A stretch of 64,000 bases of DNA from Natronolimnobius sp. AArcel1. Its GTDB lineage: Archaea; Halobacteriota; Halobacteria; Halobacteriales; Natrialbaceae. This document shows, piece by piece, positions 1-7,651 of this stretch. The translations under genes and the position numbers were made by a program. Below the pieces are notes generated by a model. That model saw only the letters and a program-made list of their open reading frames with translations. It had not been told where the DNA came from and did no database searches. The stretch spans positions 1 to 64,000 of the forward strand of contig NZ_JAAKXY010000001.1 of assembly GCF_011043775.1 (NCBI RefSeq). The letters are read 5' to 3'. The first letter of the stretch is position 1, and every line of letters starts with the position of its first letter.

Positions 1-116
1 GACAACTCCAAGCCGCTCTCAGCAACCGCTTCTTTGAGTCACTCGACGATCTTACAACGGCGATTGATACAGCTCTTGACCAGCTCTCTGTACCAGAAGT
101 GAGTAATTATTTCTAA
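1..116 (+). CDS. IS630-family-like transposase, C-terminal end only
   Basis: An open frame enters from the left edge (first full codon at base 3) and stops at TAA 114-116, giving about 37 residues that end in LSVPEVSNYF. This ending resembles the C-terminus of haloarchaeal IS630-family transposases. Only the tail is visible, so catalytic DDE residues cannot be checked and the element could be intact to the left. The terminal inverted repeat of the element would lie in the next few dozen bases (AT-rich, about 117-135), but I cannot define it without the other end. Confidence 0.6.
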   Translation, partial: QLQAALSNRFFESLDDLTTAIDTALDQLSVPEVSNYF

Positions 117-140
117 CTCCTACTATAATTCAATCCGCAG

Positions 141-165
141 TTTCACTCTGCAAGCGGTGTCCCCC
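141..165 (+). repeat. ORB-like repeat upstream of orc
   Basis: The stretch starts with TTTCACTCTG, has an A-rich centre and ends in GGTGT followed by a run of five C. A near copy in the same orientation lies just after the orc gene (1588-1613). Origin recognition boxes in haloarchaea flank orc genes and are bound by the adjacent Orc protein. Assignment as an ORB is by position and by the repeat pair, not by a match to a known consensus. Confidence 0.45.
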
Positions 166-270
166 GTTTGACGTACTATGCGCACTCTCCACCGTTGGCC
201 TTCGTCTCGAGTCTTTATCAGTCTGCATTGCATCGATGATATTATAATACACGTCCGCGAGGATGTGGAT

Positions 271-1557
271 ATGTCCGAGCAGGCTGGTGGGGATCCGTTG
301 TTCCAGTCCCACGATCCGATCTTCAATCGGAAAGAACTGCTTCACGTTGGCCACGTTCCCGAGGAAGATCGCATCGTCGGGCGCGACGACGAGATTCAGT
401 CCGTCGCGGCCGAAGTCGGGGCGATTACGCGTGGCGATCCACCGAACAACGTGATGATCTACGGGAAAACTGGGACCGGAAAGAGTCTCATTTCCCGCCA
501 CGTCGCGACGCGAGCACAGGATGCCGCCCGGAGCAACGACATCGATTGTGGCGTCCTCTACGTTGATTGTTCCGAAGCCAACACAGAGACGCGAGCTACC
601 CGTCAACTCGCACTTAGCCTGAAAGAAGAGACTGGCTACGAGGAACACATTCCGCTTCGTGGCGTTGGGACGATGGAATACTACCAGCACATCTGGGGAA
701 TTCTCCAGCAATGTTTCGACGCCATCGTCGTCATCTTAGACGAGATCGACAAACTCGACAACAGTAACATCTTGATGCAACTCTCGCGCGCTCGAGAGGC
801 CCAGAAGACCGACGCCTACATCGGCGTCATTGGAATCAGTAACAAGATTCAATACCGCGAAACCTTAGACGAGCGCATCGACAGCAGTTTTGGCCATCGC
901 GAACTCTTCTTCCATCCCTACGACGCCTCCCAACTGCGTGAGATCATGCGCAACCGTGAGGATGCCTTCCAGCCATCCGTCCTCGAGGACGGAACAATCG
1001 AACTCTGTGCGGCACTCGCCGCGAAGAAACACGGTGACGCCCGCAAGGCAATCGAGATTCTGAAAGAAGCGGGTGAACTTGCGCGACGAACCGATTCCAA
1101 ACTCGTCGCCGAAGATCATATCCAGCAGGCCCAGGAGGTCGCCGAAATCAACCGCATCGAGGAACTCACGAGCGGGGCGACAGTTCATGCAAAACTCGCT
1201 CTCTACGCGCTCGCAAGTCGCATCATCACTGGCGACCGTGAGACGTACAAGACTCGCGAGATCTTCGAGCGCTATGTCAGCATCTGCGAACTGGTCGCAA
1301 ACGATCCGATCACCGAGAACGGGCTCTACCGCCAACTCAAAGAACAGGCCTTCCTCGGCGTCATCGAATCCGAAAAGACCGGCGGCGGCCGCTCGCAGGG
1401 CAGCTATCTCCTGCATCGGCTCGTCACTGATCCAAAACACATCGTCAAAGCCGTTCGCCGAGACTCCTCGCTCGAGGACCTGCCGACGTATGACCACCTC
1501 GTCGAACGGAGTAACGAACTCCAGAATCGCGACGCTGACCTGTCGACGTTCTCCTAA
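271..1557 (+). CDS. Orc1/Cdc6 family replication initiator
   Basis: This is a 428-residue AAA+ initiator of the archaeal Orc1/Cdc6 family, which binds origin repeats and recruits the MCM helicase. The P-loop GKTGTGKS is at residues 65-72, the Walker B VILDEID at about 154-160, and a sensor-1 ISNK at 189-192. The C-terminal third, rich in basic and short helical stretches, fits the winged-helix DNA-binding domain. The open frame extends upstream to 178, but that part is atypical in composition; the acidic start at 271 (MSEQAGGD) places the conserved HVPEEDRIVGRDDEI segment at the usual distance from the N-terminus. Haloarchaea carry many orc paralogues, and only some mark active origins. The flanking repeats at 141-165 and 1588-1613 make this one a candidate origin-linked copy. 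Confidence 0.93.
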   Translation: MSEQAGGDPLFQSHDPIFNRKELLHVGHVPEEDRIVGRDDEIQSVAAEVGAITRGDPPNNVMIYGKTGTGKSLISRHVATRAQDAARSNDIDCGVLYVDCSEANTETRATRQLALSLKEETGYEEHIPLRGVGTMEYYQHIWGILQQCFDAIVVILDEIDKLDNSNILMQLSRAREAQKTDAYIGVIGISNKIQYRETLDERIDSSFGHRELFFHPYDASQLREIMRNREDAFQPSVLEDGTIELCAALAAKKHGDARKAIEILKEAGELARRTDSKLVAEDHIQQAQEVAEINRIEELTSGATVHAKLALYALASRIITGDRETYKTREIFERYVSICELVANDPITENGLYRQLKEQAFLGVIESEKTGGGRSQGSYLLHRLVTDPKHIVKAVRRDSSLEDLPTYDHLVERSNELQNRDADLSTFS

Positions 1558-1587
1558 CGTCTGTCTCCCCCACACGCCGTCGGGCTG

Positions 1588-1613
1588 TTTTCACTCTGAA
1601 CAAGGGGTGTGGG
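1588..1613 (+). repeat. ORB-like repeat downstream of orc
   Basis: This shares TTTCACTCTG and a following GGTGT with the repeat at 141-165, with two extra bases between the blocks. Its GTGTGGG end can pair with CCCACAC about 35 bases upstream (1568-1575), so the site also lies within a loose inverted repeat just after the orc stop codon. Confidence 0.4.
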
Positions 1614-1634
1614 TGGGCTTCGGCGCTGGTTGCG

Positions 1635-2201
1635 TTACGTCATGCCAAGTAACGACACACCCGCGAGTGACGCCGCGACGAGTGCAAGCGTCCACGCGCC
1701 GAGACCAACCGTGAGCCAGCCAATCGTCGTCTTCCGACTCGAGCCGGCGGACACTGCCAACATCGCCGTGAGGTGAATCCCGGCTAAAATCGGACCGGCA
1801 AAGGATAGGCCAACGAGTCCGTATCGCTCCCAGATGCGGCGGGCACGTGCGTATCGCCCACTCGAGTCCTCTCCCTCATTGGCAGTTCGCTGGGACCACC
1901 ACGCAAGCAATCGGTGTTGGGCGAGGACGATCACGCTGACGATTGTGATGCTCCCAGCGAACGCCACCAGCCCGGTGACGACTGGGTCCAGACCAAGGCC
2001 GATTGCGACCGGAATGACGATGAACGGCTCGATTGCGGGAACCATCGTCAGGACGAACACGAGCAGGTACTGCCAGACGCCGCTTGTCTCCTCGAGAAGC
2101 GAGTCTGCTTCGGCCTCGACGAGGGCAGGGACGGGACTAAATGCGGACTCGAGAAGCAGGGGGTTGAACACGGACTCGACGAAGAGAGACTGCAGTGCCA
2201 T
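1635..2201 (-). CDS. Small multidrug export-like membrane protein (COG2426 type)
   Basis: The 188-residue hydrophobic protein has about five membrane segments and an acidic N-terminus. The first membrane segment and its loop (VPAIEPFIVIPVAIGLGL) match the small multi-drug export protein family, whose substrate is not established in archaea. The frame is open for 57 more codons upstream, but that part reads as arginine-rich untypical sequence; the start at 2201 (MALQSLFVES) gives the normal family length. It converges on the orc gene and is divergent from the MaoC gene. Confidence 0.75.
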   Translation of the reverse strand: MALQSLFVESVFNPLLLESAFSPVPALVEAEADSLLEETSGVWQYLLVFVLTMVPAIEPFIVIPVAIGLGLDPVVTGLVAFAGSITIVSVIVLAQHRLLAWWSQRTANEGEDSSGRYARARRIWERYGLVGLSFAGPILAGIHLTAMLAVSAGSSRKTTIGWLTVGLGAWTLALVAASLAGVSLLGMT

Positions 2202-2370
2202 GGGAAGTGCCTCGAGTGTTTGTGTAGTGACACTCACAGACGGGAGGAAAAGTCGTTTCGATTGTCGCCGTCCTTGGGCCCGATTCGGATACCTGGAGAC
2301 GATTCGGACGACGTTTCCAGCCCAGTAGCCCGGCAGTAGCTTTTTGGTTCGGATCTGCGACGACGAACAC

Positions 2371-2850
2371 ATGACCGGACGGTACTACGAAGAATTCACG
2401 GTCGGCGAGACGATTGCCCACGAGCGCCGGCGGACCATCTCCGAGAGCGACAACCAGCGCTTCTGTGATGTGACGATGAACCAGCAGCCGCTGCATCTCG
2501 ATGCGGAGTTCGCCGCCGAGACGCAGTTCGGCGACCGACTCGTCAACGGCCTCTACACGCTATCGCTTGCGGTCGGAATCTCGATCCCCGAGATGACCGA
2601 CGGCACAATCGTCGCGAATCTCTCCTACGATAACGTCGAACACCCCGAGCCTGTCTTTCACGGCGATACGATCCGCGCTGAGTCGACGGTAACGGACAAA
2701 CGCGAAACCAGCGACGGCGAGCGTGGCATCGTCACGATGGCCGTCGAAGTGTTCAATCAGGACGACGACCTCGTCTGCTCGTTCGAGCGCACTGTCCTCT
2801 CACTGAAACGGGAACACGCCGAAACCGGTGGTGAGGGCGATGGCAACTGA
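2371..2850 (+). CDS. MaoC-like hot-dog-fold dehydratase
   Basis: A 159-residue single hot-dog-domain protein of the MaoC/(R)-specific enoyl-CoA hydratase group, which adds water to enoyl-CoA thioesters. The hydratase-2 motif appears as D-x(4)-H-D-like sequence in VTMNQQPLHLDAEFAAET (about residues 33-50), followed by the NGLYTLSLAVG helix. The ATG at 2371 (MTGRYYEEFTVGE) is the usual family start. The substrate is unknown; haloarchaeal relatives include mesaconyl-CoA hydratases. Its end overlaps the start of the next gene by 11 bases, so the two are probably co-transcribed. Confidence 0.8.
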   Translation: MTGRYYEEFTVGETIAHERRRTISESDNQRFCDVTMNQQPLHLDAEFAAETQFGDRLVNGLYTLSLAVGISIPEMTDGTIVANLSYDNVEHPEPVFHGDTIRAESTVTDKRETSDGERGIVTMAVEVFNQDDDLVCSFERTVLSLKREHAETGGEGDGN

Positions 2851-3484
2851 AACGCCTGCGACACTCGAGAGCGACGCGACCGCCGGCGACCTCGAGTGGC
2901 TCTCGCTCGAGGATGGCGAGGAAATCGTCTGGGCCGGCGGGCCAGATCGACGAACGCTCCTGCCAGCGTTTCTGATTGGCATCCCGCTTGCAATCGTCCT
3001 GATCGGGATTCTCATCATCGTCGGCGAGTACCTACGGATTACGAACACGAGCTACGTAGTCACAACCCGCGCAGTATACCGAAAATCCGGTGTACTCTCG
3101 CGTGATGTCAAGCGAATTGAACACGAGAAAGTCCAAGATATCTCCTACACGCAGTCGGCACTTGGGAACCACTTTGGGTATGGCACCGTCGAAGTCAGCA
3201 CGGCGGGTGGCGCTGGCGTCGAAATGGCGTTTTCGTCCGTTCCGGAGCCACGAGACGTCCAGCACCTGATCGGCGAGCAGCGAAAGCGCTCTCGCTCGAG
3301 TGCTGGCTCTCGAGGTGACGACGTTGACCGACCTGCTGACGACGTGCTCGAGGAAATCGTCACCGAACTGCGCGAGATTCGGACGCTGCTCGAGGAGTCA
3401 GAAACACAGCAGCGATCAGGATCACCCGCTGACCCGGATGATTCCACGACGCGAACGTCCTCGAGTGGCCACCGATCACGATGA
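2840..3484 (+). CDS. Bacterial PH-domain (DUF304) membrane protein, first of a pair
   Basis: 214 residues: a short acidic N-terminus (GDLEWLSLEDGEEIVWAG), one or two membrane segments at about 40-65, then a bPH2/DUF304 domain (TNTSYVVTTRAVYRKSGVLS, then HEKVQDISYTQSALGNHFGYGTV). The C-terminal 60 residues are charged, with a predicted helical segment (LEEIVTELREIRTLLEES). These proteins sit in the membrane with the PH-like fold in the cytoplasm; the function is unknown. It overlaps MaoC at its start and the next PH gene by four bases (ATGA type), indicating tight translational coupling. Confidence 0.8.
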   Translation: MATETPATLESDATAGDLEWLSLEDGEEIVWAGGPDRRTLLPAFLIGIPLAIVLIGILIIVGEYLRITNTSYVVTTRAVYRKSGVLSRDVKRIEHEKVQDISYTQSALGNHFGYGTVEVSTAGGAGVEMAFSSVPEPRDVQHLIGEQRKRSRSSAGSRGDDVDRPADDVLEEIVTELREIRTLLEESETQQRSGSPADPDDSTTRTSSSGHRSR

Positions 3485-4095
3485 TAGACGACACCAGCGA
3501 GGGGCGTGGGAACCCCGTCGACGCAGGCGACCTCGAGTGGCTCGTCCTCGAGTCCGATGAGGAGATTCGCGTCCGAACAGGTCCGCGAATCCAGACTGTG
3601 TACCCGTGGCTTGCGATTGCGCTTGTCGGCGTGGCCGTCGTCAGCATCGCCGTCTGGATCGAGGTTATCTCGCTGCTCGGCGCGCTCTGGATTCCGGTGT
3701 TCGTCGCCCCCGCTATCTGGCAGTACGCACAGGTGACGCGGACGGCGTTCCTCGTGACAACGCACCGTGTTGCGGTCCGCAGCGGCGTCTTTGGACGCTC
3801 TGTTCGCGTCGTCGGCCTCGAGCGCGTCCAGAACACGACCCGGAAACAACACGCACTCGGCCGGCTGGCGGGCTACGGCACCGTGACGATTGAAACCGCA
3901 AGTGGCTCGATACTGACGTTCTGGAACGTCGAGGAGCCAGCGTCGGTGCAGGCCTCACTCGAGTCCGTGACCCAGTCTGGCAACGGCGACATCGAGGACC
4001 CGGCTGCCGTTCCGGGCTCGAGCGCACAGTGGCAGGCCGTACTCGAGGAGGTCCGAGGCTGGCGACGAGCACTCGAGCAGACGCGCTCGAACTGA
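3481..4095 (+). CDS. Bacterial PH-domain (DUF304) membrane protein, second of a pair
   Basis: 204 residues, clearly a paralogue of the preceding gene: the same GDLEWLVLESDEEIRVRTG N-terminus, two membrane segments (about 42-80), a PH block (TRTAFLVTTHRVAVRSGVFG, then LERVQNTTRKQHALGRLAGYGTV), and a helical tail with WQAVLEEVRGWRRALEQ. The ATG lies inside the last codons of the first copy. The pair probably arose by duplication and may form a hetero-complex (inference). Confidence 0.8.
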   Translation: MIDDTSEGRGNPVDAGDLEWLVLESDEEIRVRTGPRIQTVYPWLAIALVGVAVVSIAVWIEVISLLGALWIPVFVAPAIWQYAQVTRTAFLVTTHRVAVRSGVFGRSVRVVGLERVQNTTRKQHALGRLAGYGTVTIETASGSILTFWNVEEPASVQASLESVTQSGNGDIEDPAAVPGSSAQWQAVLEEVRGWRRALEQTRSN

Positions 4096-4137
4096 CCGGC
4101 TCGTGGTGTGTAACCGAATAACAAACTACCGACACGA

Positions 4138-4145
4138 TTTTTATA
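4138..4145 (+). promoter_or_regulatory. TATA-like box for the GNAT gene
   Basis: TTTTTATA lies 22-29 bases before the ATG at 4167 in an otherwise GC-rich stretch. This spacing implies a leaderless or nearly leaderless transcript. Confidence 0.6.
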
Positions 4146-4166
4146 CGACCGGCCAACTGGGACGGT

Positions 4167-4796
4167 ATGGGTGACCTGCTTCCCGAAATAATCGAGACGG
4201 ACCGGTTACGATTCGACGCGATCCGTCCCGAGTCGGTCGACGTCTTCGACCTCTATGCGATCTGTTCGTCGGATCCCGGAATCGACGAGATTACCGAGTA
4301 TATGACGTGGGATCCACACGACACGCCAAAGGAGGCCCAGGAGTTCATCGAGCGCGTGAGCGACCAGTACGACGACGGCGACGGTGTCTCGTACCTGATT
4401 CGGCCGCGAACAGATGCCGGCGAAACCGGTGCCGGCGAAATTGCGGGCACCGGCGGCTTCGGCATCGACTGGGAGAAACGCACAATGACGATGGGCGTCT
4501 GGCTCCGCAAACGATTCTGGGGTCGGGGCTACTCCGGCGAACGCGCCGCTGCCTTCCTCGAGCTTGCGTTCGACCGCCTCGATCTCGAGGTCGTCGCAGC
4601 CGCTGCACACGTCGATAACGAGCAATCGAATCGCGCGATTGAGAAGTACGTCGACGCGCACGGCGGCCAACGTGATGGCTGCCTGCGAAACCATATCGTG
4701 ATCGACGGCGAGCCGGTTGATTGCTATCGGTATACAATCTCGAGCGAGGAGTGGGTTGCAAATCGAAGCGATCTGACGGTGCAGTTTCGCGACTGA
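4167..4796 (+). CDS. GNAT acetyltransferase, RimJ/RimL type
   Basis: The 209-residue protein starts in the RimJ/RimL manner (ETDRLRFDAIRPE) and has the acetyl-CoA-binding motif A region at about residues 110-135 (MGVWLRKRFWGRGYSGERAA), then VVAAAAHVDNEQSNRAIEKY. Members acetylate N-terminal or side-chain amines of proteins or small molecules; the substrate cannot be told from sequence. It has its own TATA box and converges on the DUF5658-like gene with a two-base gap. Confidence 0.82.
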   Translation: MGDLLPEIIETDRLRFDAIRPESVDVFDLYAICSSDPGIDEITEYMTWDPHDTPKEAQEFIERVSDQYDDGDGVSYLIRPRTDAGETGAGEIAGTGGFGIDWEKRTMTMGVWLRKRFWGRGYSGERAAAFLELAFDRLDLEVVAAAAHVDNEQSNRAIEKYVDAHGGQRDGCLRNHIVIDGEPVDCYRYTISSEEWVANRSDLTVQFRD

Positions 4797-4798
4797 CC

Positions 4799-5149
4799 TC
4801 AGATGACCAGCGAGATCATGTACATGTTGATAAAGACAGCGAGCAGCCATGGCAGGGCAAGCCCGGCTGGAACGATCGGTCGGTATGCGCGAGGCAGCAG
4901 TGGGCGACAGACAAGCCCAACGCCGATTGCGAACGCCTTCAGGACCAGCATTCCCGCGAGTCCGTAGCCCTCGATTGCACCGCGCGCAATTGGATTCGAT
5001 TCGGCCAGCCCCAGGTGCAAGCCGACGAACGTCGTCACGACGTCGCCGACCAGTGAAATGGCGACGAGCACCCAGAGCGCGCGCTCGAGTTGGACCGGTG
5101 TCACGTCGATTGGCAGTGAGTGGTGTCTGTAGGCACCGTCGGAACTCAT
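4799..5149 (-). CDS. DUF5658-like haloarchaeal membrane protein
   Basis: 116 residues with three to four membrane segments. The segment with DVVTTFVGLHLGLAESNPIARG matches the pattern of DUF5658 proteins (an Asp-x-x-Thr-Thr helix followed by E-x-NP). The start at 5149 (MSSDGAYRHH) is preferred over upstream possibilities because the extension reads like random arginine/serine-rich sequence. Function unknown. Confidence 0.65.
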   Translation of the reverse strand: MSSDGAYRHHSLPIDVTPVQLERALWVLVAISLVGDVVTTFVGLHLGLAESNPIARGAIEGYGLAGMLVLKAFAIGVGLVCRPLLPRAYRPIVPAGLALPWLLAVFINMYMISLVI

Positions 5150-5344
5150 ACGCGCTCGTCCGGAATCGAACCGGACTGCCACGAACAGGTGGCGGGAACC
5201 AACAGAGCGTGCGACAGGGCCGCACGCATCGGTTCCAGTACTGACAGTATTGTTATGGCAGCCGTAGAACGCGAGCGCTCGCAGTAAGGGCTGATAACCG
5301 TCAAGAAGGGAGTGACTTACCACCAGAAATGCGCTGACTCGAGG

Positions 5345-7132
5345 CTACAGCACCGTCCCGTGCTTTTTGTCAGGAAGGGATTTCTCGACGTCTTCATAGA
5401 ACGCAAAGCGAGCGGCCAGTTCACCTCGGAGCCGACTCGGCGGGATGAGTTCGTCGATGACAACTTCACTGGCCATCCGATGGACGTCGATGTCTTCGCG
5501 GTACTCCTCGCGCAGTTCCTGCTCGCGTTTGGCTCGCTCCTCGGGGTCGTCAATTTCTGAAAGCTTGCGCGCGTAGACGGCGTTGATGGCAGCTTCCGGC
5601 CCCATAATCGCAATCTCACCCGACGGGAGTCCGATGACGCTCTCGGGGTCGTAGGCCGGCCCGCCCATCGCGTAAATGCCAGCGCCGTAGGCCTTGCGAA
5701 CGACGACAGTCTGTTGGGGGACAGTTGCAGCCGACGTTGCGTAGATCAATTTCTTGCCCTGCTCGAGGATGCCGTCTTGTTCGACCTGTGAGCCAGCCAT
5801 GAAGCCGGGCGTGTCACAGAGATACAGCAGCGGGATGTTGAACGCGTCCGCCGTCCAAATGAACTGGGCGGCCTTTTCGGCGGCATCGGGGAAGATCGCT
5901 CCCGCCCGCTGTGCTGGCTGGTTCGCGACGATTCCGATTGGTCGGCCGTCGATCCGAGCGAACGCGGTCAGGATCTCTTTCCCGTACTCTGGGCGCAACT
6001 CGAGGACCGAGCCTGAATCGACGAGTCGGTCGATCACGTCAGTCATGTCGTAGCTTTCGTTTGGCCGTTCGGGTACGACCGCGTCGATTCCGTCCGGCGA
6101 GTTTGCGGGTGCTGTACCGGCTTGCTGTGGTGGTTTCTCGTCGGCGTTGTCCGGCAGATACGTCAGCAACTGGGCAGCGAGTTCGCGGGCGTGTTCCTCG
6201 TCTCGTGCGACGAGATCCGCAGAGCCGGACTCTCGAGCGTGGACTTGTGGGCCACCCAACTCCTCGAGTGAGATGTCTTCGCCGGTGACCATCTGGACCA
6301 TTCGGGGGCTTGCAATAGCCATCGCGGACATGTTTTCGACCATAATGGTGAAGTCCGCAAAGACGGGCGTGTAGGCGGCACCGGCGATACACGGGCCGTA
6401 GAGCACACAGATCTGAGGGACGCGACCCGACAACATCGAGTGGTTGTAGTAGTATTTTCCAATCCCCTCGCGATTGGCGAAGAAGCCGGTCTGTTGGTCG
6501 ATTCGCCCGCCCGACGAATCCATCAAATACAGCACTGGCCGGCCGGTTTTCAGCGCGCGCTGTTGCATCCGGAGGAACTTTTCGACGCCCTTGGCGGCCA
6601 TGCTGCCCCGCTTGACCGTGTAGTCGTTGGCCATAAAGTGCAGGTCCCGGCCCTCGAAGGTCGCGCCGCCCGTAATGAGCCCATCCGCCGGCAGGCGGTC
6701 GTCCGTCTCCTCGCCCGCCCCGTCAGGATGCCAGTCATCAAACGCCGCGAACGTTCCATCCTCAAATAGAAACGCATCATCTTCGCCGCCGAACCACAAC
6801 TCGAGGCGGTCGCGGACGAACAGTTTCTCGTCTAACCCCTCGCGGTACTTCTCGGGACCACCCTCGAGAATGTCTTCAATTTCTGCTTCGAGCGCGCGCT
6901 CACGGTCGGTCGGGCCGAGTGGCTCGTCGGTTGCGGCACTTGAGTCGGCTGCTGTGGCGTCGTCTGCTGCACCTGGACGACCATCCGCGTGTCCGTCGTA
7001 CTCGTGACTGGCTGTCGGCTCAGTTGCCGATCCGACGTAGACGTCGACGGAGTCACCAAGGTGTTCGGCCAGCGCGGCTGCGATCGCTGCGGCTTCTTCC
7101 TCGCTTGCCCCCGGTGCGATACGGACTTGCAT
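5345..7132 (-). CDS. Acyl-CoA carboxylase carboxyltransferase subunit with an extra N-terminal domain
   Basis: The 595-residue protein is the carboxyltransferase half of a biotin-dependent acyl-CoA carboxylase (acetyl/propionyl-CoA type), which moves CO2 from carboxybiotin to acyl-CoA. The two crotonase-like halves span about 90-330 and 370-595. Oxyanion-forming segments are SGGRID (207-212), GPCIAGAAYTP (246-256) and CDTPGFMAGS in the second half. Residues 1-35 (RIAPGASEEEAAAIAAALAEHL) resemble the small 'acc operon protein'/PccX that haloarchaea normally encode separately, joined by an Ala/Asp/Gly-rich linker (about 36-75). The longer frame upstream of 7132 is rejected because this start matches the separate small subunit. 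No biotin carboxylase or biotin carrier gene is adjacent, although birA lies at 56632-57570. Confidence 0.88.
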   Translation of the reverse strand: MQVRIAPGASEEEAAAIAAALAEHLGDSVDVYVGSATEPTASHEYDGHADGRPGAADDATAADSSAATDEPLGPTDRERALEAEIEDILEGGPEKYREGLDEKLFVRDRLELWFGGEDDAFLFEDGTFAAFDDWHPDGAGEETDDRLPADGLITGGATFEGRDLHFMANDYTVKRGSMAAKGVEKFLRMQQRALKTGRPVLYLMDSSGGRIDQQTGFFANREGIGKYYYNHSMLSGRVPQICVLYGPCIAGAAYTPVFADFTIMVENMSAMAIASPRMVQMVTGEDISLEELGGPQVHARESGSADLVARDEEHARELAAQLLTYLPDNADEKPPQQAGTAPANSPDGIDAVVPERPNESYDMTDVIDRLVDSGSVLELRPEYGKEILTAFARIDGRPIGIVANQPAQRAGAIFPDAAEKAAQFIWTADAFNIPLLYLCDTPGFMAGSQVEQDGILEQGKKLIYATSAATVPQQTVVVRKAYGAGIYAMGGPAYDPESVIGLPSGEIAIMGPEAAINAVYARKLSEIDDPEERAKREQELREEYREDIDVHRMASEVVIDELIPPSRLRGELAARFAFYEDVEKSLPDKKHGTVL

Positions 7133-7651
7133 ACCACATGGTGTGTGGGGATTGCTCAAAAAGCCAGCGCGCAGTGTGTCGCGTTGAGAGCGTGCGAACG
7201 CACATTTCAGTGGTGCGTATCGAGCAGAGAGGAGAGTGGTTCGCGCCGAGTCGATCACCACGGTTCGGTGGTCGAGGAGTGGACGGATGAGGAGGTTGCG
7301 TGTCGGGGAGATGGCGCGAACCTGTCGGGTGTCACTGCCTCCGTGGTCACCAGCACGGAGACAGATAGTGCTCTGATGGGTGCGGCCACGAACGCTTGCG
7401 TTCACGCGTGGCGTTTTTATATCGGGTCTGTTATCTCGACAACACATTCTCCGGCTGATGGCTCGAGAATCGACCGCCCTCACAGATCGACTGCGGGCGT
7501 GCTACGCTGCTCTTATCTAGCTGGCCCGCACCTGCAAGCAGCACCGCTATACGGCGATTTGTCGTAGGTCTGGTAGCTTTCGACTACCGCGTGTACGTGA
7601 ACATTAGCTTTGTCGTAACGGGGTGGACCAGCACCTAACCCAGTCGAGTGT
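7133..7651. other. 519-base intergenic region between divergent genes
   Basis: I see no convincing gene here. It must hold the promoters for the carboxyltransferase (leftward) and the protease (rightward). It contains a hairpin with a T-run (7385-7418), a short inverted repeat GGTAG/CTACC (about 7571-7587), and generally uneven GC content. Frames crossing it lack haloarchaeal acidic composition. Confidence 0.6.
7385..7412 (+). repeat. Imperfect hairpin followed by T-run
   Basis: GCCACG pairs with CGTGGC and, inside, AACGC pairs with GCGTT, with a small bulge and a two-base loop. It is followed directly by TTTTTATAT at 7414-7422. This could be a factor-independent terminator or a TATA box next to a structured operator. 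No rightward gene ends here, so a terminator role would need an unannotated transcript. Confidence 0.4.

Noticed and set aside
1073-1714. Long rightward open frame inside orc
   Set aside because: Overlaps the clear orc gene and translates to Arg/Ser-rich sequence typical of an out-of-frame shadow in high-GC DNA.
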